The notes beneath the pieces are model-generated. The model did not search any database and was not told where the DNA came from. It was given only the letters and a program-made list of their open reading frames with translations. DNA of 52,959 nucleotides from a virus, in the IMG/VR virus record IMGVR_UViG_3300026130_000007, positions 1 to 52,959 of that record; one strand, 5' to 3'. Position numbers and translations under genes: made by a program. Shown here one piece after another: positions 5,557 to 11,418 of this stretch. How positions within the stretch are numbered: the first letter of the stretch is position 1; the number at the start of each line of letters is the position of its first letter.

Positions 5557-6465
5557 TTAATATAAGCCTTTGAGGCTGTTCAAGTTCGTAGTGTTATTTA
5601 TACTCGGTTCATTGTCTGTTGTCAAGTAATTTTTTCTATTTGATGATTTATTTGCACCTGGAGTAGCTTGTATCTGTGCTAGATGAGGCAAACTACCACT
5701 AAAGACATATGAACCAATATGCTTAGATTTCATCCAAGGGCACATCCATATCTTTAGACCGATCTTACGTGCATACTGACTAAACATATAGTCTTCTGAC
5801 AAGTAGCGCTTAGACTCTGGATCAATCACACAATCAAAGAATGCTGTAATCTCACGTGTACCGTCAAAGTGCTTTGTACGACCGTGGTCTGGTTTGTACT
5901 TCAATTCAGGATACGCTTCACTATACTTGATTAGAGCCTTCTTGTCAATCATCATAAAGCCAGTTCCACCTTCTGCAATCTCAACTGGCTCATCGACACG
6001 AAAGGTTTTGACACCTTTAACAGTATTGAATACGTAGTCACCAACATAGTTCTCAAGATCGAATGGGTTGTCAACTTTACCTTGCTCAACAGCCATCTTC
6101 ACTTTCTCCCAAGAGATAGTTTTCTTAGGGTATGGACCAGTGACGATATCATAGCCTTTATCACTGTCGCATAGATGTAGCAGAGTCATAACGTTACGTG
6201 CATCAAAACCAATATCACTGTCAATAAACAACATATGGGTAGAGTCACTACGCAAGAATTCATCTACGCAATAGTTACGTGCTCTTGTGATTAGAGACTC
6301 ATTAAACAAGAAGTAGTACTTAATGTCAATACCCATCTTACCACAAAGCAGAGTTAGATCATTTGTTGCTTTAGTATACATACCTGCACACTGACCACCG
6401 TACATTGGCGTAGCGACAAACAATCTTTTCTCTTTAAGTTTTTCTAGATCGATTTCAATCTTCAT
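5557..6465 (-). CDS. Glycosyltransferase (GT-A type)
   Basis: A 302-residue predicted nucleotide-sugar glycosyltransferase. It begins with RLFVATPMYGGQCAGMYT, typical of a GT-A family seen in T4-like phages, and carries HMLFIDSDIGFDARNVMTLL (near residues 82-101) with the DxD metal/nucleotide-sugar motif DSD. Later conserved-looking parts are VTGPYPKKTISW, EIAEGGTGFMMIDKKAL, and a catalytic-type SEDYMFSQYARK (near residues 223-234). The C-terminal 40 residues are Asn/Ser-rich and probably disordered. No membrane segment is visible. The target is unknown: modified DNA bases, virion proteins or host surface glycans are all possible. The start overlaps the upstream gene by 11 bases, and the gp45 promoters lie within its 3' end. 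Confidence 0.8.
   Translation of the reverse strand: MKIEIDLEKLKEKRLFVATPMYGGQCAGMYTKATNDLTLLCGKMGIDIKYYFLFNESLITRARNYCVDEFLRSDSTHMLFIDSDIGFDARNVMTLLHLCDSDKGYDIVTGPYPKKTISWEKVKMAVEQGKVDNPFDLENYVGDYVFNTVKGVKTFRVDEPVEIAEGGTGFMMIDKKALIKYSEAYPELKYKPDHGRTKHFDGTREITAFFDCVIDPESKRYLSEDYMFSQYARKIGLKIWMCPWMKSKHIGSYVFSGSLPHLAQIQATPGANKSSNRKNYLTTDNEPSINNTTNLNSLKGLY
5595..5625 (-). promoter_or_regulatory. Overlapping early and late promoters for gp45
   Basis: On the minus strand TTGACA (5625-5620) is followed by exactly 17 bases and then TATAAATA (5602-5595). The first six bases (TATAAA) serve as a -10 box with near-consensus spacing, and the full octamer is the T4-type late promoter. The site lies 58 bases before the gp45 start, inside the end of the glycosyltransferase gene. 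The same start region could be used early by host sigma70 and late by gp55. Confidence 0.72.
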
Positions 6466-7060
6466 TATATTTTCTCTTAGTAGCCTCGAACTTTTCAGCT
6501 AGTTCTAGTTGCTCTTTAATCCACTTAGCAGACTGCTTTGCGCTGAATGCTTCAGTTGCAACTTTAGGCATACGATCATCTTCACCGATACCACGAATAA
6601 CAGAAGCGCTCAACATCATAGCTGAAGCCATAATCATACAGACTTGGTGTAGACCCGAACCATCTGCGCCATCGTCATAGTTATGACCACGTTCAAAGTC
6701 ATCAATGTGGCGCTTAAGACTATCGATCATCTGTTGCCAAGGAAGACCTTTCTCCCAGTTACGATCTGCATACTTCTTAGCACCATACTCTAGTGAGGCA
6801 GCGCCAGCAGCAAGAGCTTCTAGCGGTAGTTGACGAAAGTATGGTACACCAAGAGCTTCACGCTGAGCACCAGTCTTAGATGCATTGTATTTAGGTATTT
6901 CATTCATCCAATGATCTGGATCAACTTTATCAGTATCGTCATAAAACGCTCTGGGAACACCTGGTTCATGGTCATCAGCTAATCGATTGTAATATGCTCT
7001 AGCCACTGAGGACCACTCTTCGGGTTTGGCGTCATCAATACTTTTGATTCTATCACTCAT
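6455..7060 (-). CDS. dATP/dGTP diphosphohydrolase-like protein (DUF5664)
   Basis: A 201-residue protein whose central part matches the family formerly called DUF5664, now linked to dATP/dGTP diphosphohydrolases (MazZ-like). The key stretch runs from LEYGAKKYADRNWEKGLPW (near residues 90-108) through MIDSLKRHIDDFERGHNYDD to SGLHQVCMIMASAMML, giving the helical His/Glu/Asp pattern of that family. A different N-terminal extension of about 75 residues precedes it. The expected reaction is cleavage of purine dNTPs to dNMP plus pyrophosphate. Its start overlaps the dexA stop (TAATG). Together with MazG-like and dUTPase it forms a nucleotide-pool set. MazZ in known phages supports 2-aminoadenine genomes, but no PurZ is present in this window, so a different purpose is likely. 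Confidence 0.75.
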   Translation of the reverse strand: MSDRIKSIDDAKPEEWSSVARAYYNRLADDHEPGVPRAFYDDTDKVDPDHWMNEIPKYNASKTGAQREALGVPYFRQLPLEALAAGAASLEYGAKKYADRNWEKGLPWQQMIDSLKRHIDDFERGHNYDDGADGSGLHQVCMIMASAMMLSASVIRGIGEDDRMPKVATEAFSAKQSAKWIKEQLELAEKFEATKRKYNED

Positions 7061-7692
7061 TATCTTTCAACCTGTTCTAAATCATTCTCGGCACGACAAA
7101 TAGCTTGAAGTCTTAAGATATCTGCGGCAACATCGTGTGTACTATCGTGACCTACAAATGCTTCTTTCCAATATGCTTCATCTGCAACTGGGACAAAGCC
7201 ACTTCGTGTGCTGAAGTCAAATTTAGCATCGATGTATGTGCGAATGTCACGTATGCGCCACCACTTCAAGTATTCATTCATAAGAAGATGTTGATCAAGC
7301 TGGTTCATCACACGTTCAAGCAAAACTGGATCAAACGAGTTACCACGTGACCACCAGTAATTGATCTTACCCACACTTCTTAGATAAGAGAATATATTAG
7401 CAGAAAACTCTTCTATTGTCAAGTCATCTGGTTTAGGTAATATCTTTTTCTTAGCTTCTTTTGATTGCTTTCCCCACCAAGCTAGATCATCTTTAGTATA
7501 TGAACAACCACGTGCAACTTGATCAGCAACAGAAAGTTTATCTGTCTGTACTTGTGCGGTAAGTTCTTCAAAAGAGTAAGGATCACTAGTAAAGCGATCC
7601 CAGTCAAACGCTACATACGCAACGTCAATGATAGGGCATTTCATAACGTTCTGCCCTATCGTTTCAAAGTCAAGAATAAAATCTTGATTCAT
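7060..7692 (-). CDS. dexA: DexA 3'-5' exonuclease
   Basis: A 210-residue DnaQ-like (DEDD) exonuclease homologous to T4 DexA. Exo I is FILDFETIG (residues 5-13, Asp and Glu), the middle DEDD Asp falls in WWSRGNSFDPVLLERV (Asp near residue 117), followed by WWRIRDIRTYID, and the last motif is GHDSTHDVAADILRL (HxxxxHD, near residues 181-195). T4 DexA shows the same blocks (IIDFETMG, WCRGMSFDFPIL, NQRDIRTRIEA, AHDSIHDCAKDI). It probably degrades DNA ends during recombination or host DNA breakdown. ATGA overlap with the upstream DUF262-HNH gene implies joint translation. Confidence 0.93.
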   Translation of the reverse strand: MNQDFILDFETIGQNVMKCPIIDVAYVAFDWDRFTSDPYSFEELTAQVQTDKLSVADQVARGCSYTKDDLAWWGKQSKEAKKKILPKPDDLTIEEFSANIFSYLRSVGKINYWWSRGNSFDPVLLERVMNQLDQHLLMNEYLKWWRIRDIRTYIDAKFDFSTRSGFVPVADEAYWKEAFVGHDSTHDVAADILRLQAICRAENDLEQVER

Positions 7693-9080
7693 GCAGCCTC
7701 CAAAGACTCAAGGAATTGTTTCTTATATTCATGTGCATTCATATCTTGCATACGACGGTTGTGCTCTGCACTAATTACAACCAAGTTACTGTAGTCAGTT
7801 TTACCACCTTTTGAGTGAGGTATAATGTGACCACCTTGTGCGTCTTTCATAGTCAAAGGCTCACCAGATACCCAACAAGTGTAGTCTTGCTCCATAAGCT
7901 TTAGTTCAATGTCTTTTCGATTGAAAGTACGGTTCTTATCAAGCCCAATAACAGTAGCTTCTGTCAAGTCCATGTATTCTAGCATCCACTTGATAGTGTT
8001 GTCAAACTTGAATTGGGTATTGTGCTCACCCAAGTGCTGATTGAATGCTTCAACAATGGTTCGTGTGTCATCGTACACATCAATCTTCAAACGCTTTGGA
8101 TTTCGTGGATTGAATAGCTGAAACACACGATCAAATTCACGGGCAAAAGCATCATAGTCATTCACTCGGAAGTCACCATTTGTTTCTTTAAAGTAGAAGA
8201 ACAAACGATAGAGCATGACATATCGACCTTTAGTGATACCTTTGTTCACTACTGACTTATAGCTCTGTGAACATTTCAAAATGAAATCTAGGCACTCTTT
8301 AAGCTTCTTGCCAATTTTGTTAACTTCTTTCTGATCTAGATTTGCATCTTCATACATTTCTACAAGCTTTTTGTTTGGTGAAACGATAGCTTTTTCACCT
8401 TTGTAAATCATGTATGTAATACGTGATACAGTTTCTTCAATAGCTAGTCGATCATTGTTGAAGTCAAGGTTGATCAAAGCTTTCTTCTTACTACGACCAC
8501 TTTCTTCAAATAGAGCATGTGGAGTTGTTGCAGTCTGCGGAATGATGCGAACAGCTTCACGAATCAGGTTAGCGATTGGCATATCACCGTATGAGTTTAG
8601 AGTCTCTTGGAAGTTGACTTCAGTGATATTGTTGACTTCACGAAATATTTCACCTTTCTGCTGATTAGTCAATGGACCATAGATAACAAATCGCATTGGG
8701 TAATTCAACAACCATTCACGCTCTTCTTTAGTCAATTCATTGACGTACTTCTCACCTACAATAGAAGATTTGTGTGTTGGAAAGTCGCCATTCAAGAAGC
8801 CAATTATTGTACGCTTACGATTACCACCATCAATTGATTCATACTCGTATCGACCTTCAGGCTCTTCACAAATACGAATCTCACCTATATCACGACCACG
8901 CAAGATACAATCGATGATACTCTGCTGTTTAGATGGCTCAGATGCGCCTATTGGATTCGGGGAAACGTCTGGTCGCTGAGTGACTGGATTACAGTCAATG
9001 CTCAAACGCATAGCCCAGAACTCACGAATGTTCATTTGCTTGAGTGTCCAAGTAGGTGCTTTAGGCGGTGGTAGTATCAT
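7689..9080 (-). CDS. DUF262 plus HNH nuclease (GmrSD-like architecture)
   Basis: A 463-residue protein with an N-terminal DUF262 (ParB/GmrS-like) domain and a C-terminal HNH nuclease. The DUF262 part shows NPVTQRPDV near residue 31, KQQSIIDCILRGRDIGEI (51-68) and the nucleotide-binding signature SIDGGNRKRTIIGFLNGDF (82-100, the 'DGqqR' motif). The HNH part is CWVSGEPL then GHIIPHSKGG and YSNLVVISAEHN near the C-terminus. Fused DUF262-HNH proteins include GmrSD-type nucleases that cut modified DNA in an NTP-dependent way; others have different specificity. In a phage, next to a predicted DNA-modification set, it could degrade host or rival-phage DNA while sparing modified phage DNA. That role is inference. 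A TTGACA-type promoter (9115-9143) precedes it. Confidence 0.85.
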   Translation of the reverse strand: MILPPPKAPTWTLKQMNIREFWAMRLSIDCNPVTQRPDVSPNPIGASEPSKQQSIIDCILRGRDIGEIRICEEPEGRYEYESIDGGNRKRTIIGFLNGDFPTHKSSIVGEKYVNELTKEEREWLLNYPMRFVIYGPLTNQQKGEIFREVNNITEVNFQETLNSYGDMPIANLIREAVRIIPQTATTPHALFEESGRSKKKALINLDFNNDRLAIEETVSRITYMIYKGEKAIVSPNKKLVEMYEDANLDQKEVNKIGKKLKECLDFILKCSQSYKSVVNKGITKGRYVMLYRLFFYFKETNGDFRVNDYDAFAREFDRVFQLFNPRNPKRLKIDVYDDTRTIVEAFNQHLGEHNTQFKFDNTIKWMLEYMDLTEATVIGLDKNRTFNRKDIELKLMEQDYTCWVSGEPLTMKDAQGGHIIPHSKGGKTDYSNLVVISAEHNRRMQDMNAHEYKKQFLESLEAA

Positions 9081-9114
9081 AACGTATCTCTCTCAATTAT
9101 CAACTTACTTTACT

Positions 9115-9143
9115 AATGTAACTTAGTAGTGTGTTAATGTCAA
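9115..9143 (-). promoter_or_regulatory. sigma70-type promoter for the DUF262-HNH gene
   Basis: TTGACA (9143-9138), 17-base spacer, TACATT (9120-9115) on the minus strand, 35 bases before the DUF262-HNH start. The -35 box overlaps the end of nothing coding: it lies just after the stop of the sigma-4-like gene (9149). Confidence 0.55.
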
Positions 9144-9148
9144 GGGTT

Positions 9149-9394
9149 TTATGCAAGATTTAGATTTGCGATTCGACCACGTAGAATTCGATGAACATGC
9201 TCAATGATTGCACGAACACGAATAGCAGTTATCTCAAACTCTTCTGCGATTCTAGCGTATGGCATATCATATGCATAATGAGCAACAAATATCTCGATGT
9301 TGCGCTCTACTTTTTCAGCGTCTTCTTTTTTAGCTTTACGTAGGTATGCTTCAAAAAGTTTTTCGATGATCATTTTGTTTTCAGCGATATGCAT
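9149..9394 (-). CDS. Sigma region 4-like helix-turn-helix mini-protein
   Basis: An 81-residue protein. The C-terminal half, MPYARIAEEFEITAIRVR followed by AIIEHVHRILRGRI (residues 44-75), has the shape of sigma70 region 4: helix, 'IAEEF.IT..RVR' turn and recognition helix, and a basic end. The N-terminal half is a charged helix (LFEAYLRKAKKEDAEKVERN). Stand-alone region-4 proteins can bind the beta-flap of RNA polymerase or the -35 box. In T4 the late co-activator gp33 binds the same beta-flap, but the present protein lacks a recognisable C-terminal clamp-binding sequence, so a gp33 role is only a possibility. It has its own small promoter-like element upstream and is followed by the DUF262-HNH promoter. 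Confidence 0.72.
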   Translation of the reverse strand: MHIAENKMIIEKLFEAYLRKAKKEDAEKVERNIEIFVAHYAYDMPYARIAEEFEITAIRVRAIIEHVHRILRGRIANLNLA

Positions 9395-9425
9395 AATTAA
9401 TCTCTCTTCTCAACACTACAAAGAC

Positions 9426-9454
9426 ATAGTAATCGATAAGAAGAGAGATTGCAA
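9426..9454 (-). promoter_or_regulatory. Possible sigma70-type promoter for the sigma-4-like gene
   Basis: TTGCAA (9454-9449), 17-base spacer, TACTAT (9431-9426) on the minus strand, about 32 bases before the start of the 81-residue gene. Its layout copies that of the neighbouring promoter at 9115-9143, including the CCC before the -35 box, but both boxes are imperfect. Confidence 0.42.
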
Positions 9455-9468
9455 GGGCTTAAACAAAA

Positions 9469-10179
9469 TTATTTTATGGCAATTGCACCAACAAACAAGT
9501 GATTCTGCCAGAAGGTTTGAACTGAATTGAAGCCCGCTGTTGATAGCATTTCGTTCAACTCACTCCAAGTATTTGGTTTGAGCATACTACGTAGATCACG
9601 CTCTTTGTCCATAATATCTTCTACAGTGAAGTTCTCACGTTTAAAGTCGTAATACATGAATGTTAGCATATCTTGAACCTTAGGACTGCAAGAATATGTC
9701 TTCTCGGCAAAAACAAATGCACCACCAGTATTAAGACCTTTATAGATTTTATTAAGAACATCTTGCCTATCTTTGTGTGGCATAAACTGTAGTGTAAAGA
9801 TAGATGTTATCATAGAACAATTAGCGAAATCAAACTCACGTACATCAGCTTGTCTAAGATCGATTTCGGGATACTGGCTCATTCTTTTTTTCATGTCATC
9901 AACAAAACCATCTGCATAGTCGATACCTCGATATCGTGCCTTTGGTGCAAAATGATGATTCTGGTCATACATAGCGGCAAGAGTCTTACCAGTAGAACAA
10001 CCGATATCGACAACATTAGTATCATTCTCTACGAAGTACTTCGACATTTTAACAATATCGTCATGGAGAGAGGAGTAGTGTCTAATGCTCATATCGATAT
10101 GATTATCAAAACCCTCTTGGCGGTGTGCAAATGTGAAATCGTTTGCACTAGCAACAGTAGACTTTTCACGATCTTTCAT
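9469..10179 (-). CDS. cmoA: CmoA-like carboxy-S-adenosylmethionine synthase
   Basis: A 236-residue class I methyltransferase-fold protein that aligns end to end with bacterial CmoA, which makes carboxy-SAM from SAM and prephenate. Shared blocks: HYSSLHDDI (residues 34-42, E. coli PGYSNII), the SAM loop VVDIGCSTGKT (56-66), ADVREFDFANCSM (111-123), FTLQFMPHKDRQDVLNKIY (128-146), GLNTGGAFVFAEK (148-160), YDFKRENF (177-184), LRSML (196-200) and the C-terminal FWQNHLFVGAIAIK. Arg197 falls on E. coli Arg199 and Tyr35 on Tyr39 by my alignment; the Arg contacts the carboxylate of carboxy-SAM. These residues argue for a carboxy-SAM synthase, not a plain methyltransferase. The gene starts 4 bases after a DNA methyltransferase with an unusual motif X. 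No CmoB is visible in this window, so the usual tRNA U34 role would depend on host CmoB. Confidence 0.87.
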   Translation of the reverse strand: MKDREKSTVASANDFTFAHRQEGFDNHIDMSIRHYSSLHDDIVKMSKYFVENDTNVVDIGCSTGKTLAAMYDQNHHFAPKARYRGIDYADGFVDDMKKRMSQYPEIDLRQADVREFDFANCSMITSIFTLQFMPHKDRQDVLNKIYKGLNTGGAFVFAEKTYSCSPKVQDMLTFMYYDFKRENFTVEDIMDKERDLRSMLKPNTWSELNEMLSTAGFNSVQTFWQNHLFVGAIAIK

Positions 10180-10183
10180 AATA

Positions 10184-11410
10184 TTAGCCCTTTAGTTCAT
10201 TGTATGGTTTCAACACATTCTGATATATCGACTTAGCAACTTCAGCCATCATCTTAGGCGCAACCATGCGACCAATGCGCTCGGCTTGCTGATCAAATGT
10301 ACCAGTTAGCTTATAGTCATCAGGTAGCGACATTATAACCTTTAGCTCTTGTATTGTCAACTTACGATTTTCAGCGTAGTGGAATACACCAGATAGACCA
10401 CGCTTCTGACCTTGTTGAGTCAAAGTTGGACTAGGTAGATGTGGTGCAGGTCTGATCATGTTGAAGCAAGAACCTTTTGGATTCCAACTGCGAAACTCTG
10501 GATCACTTGGTTTAGTATGCTTGAGTGGTCGAAACGGTAGCGGGTCTAGAAACTTCTTCTGAAACGAATTCTCGTAGAAGTCACGTAGCATCTGCACTTC
10601 TTCAGGATCATTCTCAATATCTTCAATAGCTGATTCAAGACTGACTGGTTGTGCGACAGTCTTAGCAGGAAAGATACCGTTTAGATTTAGAACATTTAGA
10701 CCAATAGCATCACAAACATCTTCACGAACACAAATAAAGATAGTACGCTCACGTGCTTGTGGAGTACCATAATCTGCGGCATTTAGAACTTGATACGTTA
10801 CTTGATACCCAATAGCTTCGAATGACTTGATGAACTCAAACAGCTTCTTCTGGGCTTCACCAAACGTAATGCCTTTGACATTCTCTGCAACGATAACCTT
10901 GGGTTTAATGTCTTTAGCTACACGAATGAACTCTAAGAACAAGTCCTCAATACCTTCCTGAGTCTTACCGTCAGAGTACTTCTTGATACCCTCTTTAATC
11001 TTTAACTCACCTTCTTGAACGATGTTACCGTCTTCATCAAAGTAAGTTTTGCGAGTATCTTCAGCATAGCCAGCCCAACCCTTTTCACGCTTACCCGCTA
11101 CAGAGAATGCGGAACATGGTGGAGAGCCGTCTAGAATATCTAGCTCTCCCACCTTAAGGTTTGCCATCTTTAAGAAGTCTTCACCAGAGTACTTTTTGAT
11201 ATCATCAACTAATACAGGAGTGTCTGGGTAGTTCTCCTTATAAGATGCAATAGCTTCTTCTACAAACTCATTAATGAGTAGTATATTACCGCCAGCGAGG
11301 CGATAGCCAGTGGAGCTACCTCCACCTCCGGCGAAACAACTAACGACTGAAAATAATTTTTTATTCGATTCATTTTTAACATCTTCGACTGTATACTTTT
11401 GGTATTTCAT
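10184..11410 (-). CDS. Cytosine-C5 DNA methyltransferase with Asn-to-Arg change in motif X (candidate carboxymethyltransferase)
   Basis: A 408-residue cytosine-C5 DNA methyltransferase. In order: motif I SCFAGGGGSSTGY (residues 24-36), motif IV GSPPCSAFS (95-103, catalytic Cys99), motif VI ENVKG (176-180), motif VIII QARERTIFI (218-226), a short target-recognition region (about 230-345), motif IX ENRKLTIQEL and motif X ERIGRMVAP (377-385). Motif X normally reads G-N-x-V; here the Asn is Arg381 (codon 10268-10270). An engineered M.MpeI variant with a basic residue at this Asn is reported to accept carboxy-SAM and make 5-carboxymethylcytosine. With a carboxy-SAM synthase gene directly downstream, this enzyme is a candidate natural carboxymethyltransferase. 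I chose ATG 11410 (GAGGG ribosome-binding site) over the TTG at 11422. A consensus sigma70 promoter lies upstream (11479-11507). Confidence 0.93.
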   Translation of the reverse strand: MKYQKYTVEDVKNESNKKLFSVVSCFAGGGGSSTGYRLAGGNILLINEFVEEAIASYKENYPDTPVLVDDIKKYSGEDFLKMANLKVGELDILDGSPPCSAFSVAGKREKGWAGYAEDTRKTYFDEDGNIVQEGELKIKEGIKKYSDGKTQEGIEDLFLEFIRVAKDIKPKVIVAENVKGITFGEAQKKLFEFIKSFEAIGYQVTYQVLNAADYGTPQARERTIFICVREDVCDAIGLNVLNLNGIFPAKTVAQPVSLESAIEDIENDPEEVQMLRDFYENSFQKKFLDPLPFRPLKHTKPSDPEFRSWNPKGSCFNMIRPAPHLPSPTLTQQGQKRGLSGVFHYAENRKLTIQELKVIMSLPDDYKLTGTFDQQAERIGRMVAPKMMAEVAKSIYQNVLKPYNELKG

Positions 11411-11418
11411 CTTTGCCC

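Noticed and set aside
6455-7060. DUF5664 protein as proof of a 2-aminoadenine (Z) genome
   Set aside because: No PurZ-like adenylosuccinate synthetase homologue is present in the window, and the polymerase is of gp43 type, not the DpoZ type linked to Z genomes.
7411-7430. TTGACA-like sites inside dexA, the DUF262-HNH gene and gp47
   Set aside because: They lie in coding sequence far from gene starts and have poor -10 boxes; chance matches are expected in AT-rich DNA.
9469-10179. CmoA-like protein as an ordinary protein or small-molecule methyltransferase
   Set aside because: Its full-length colinearity with CmoA and retention of the Arg and Tyr used for carboxy-SAM argue for carboxy-SAM synthesis; a tRNA role with host CmoB remains possible and is stated as the alternative.
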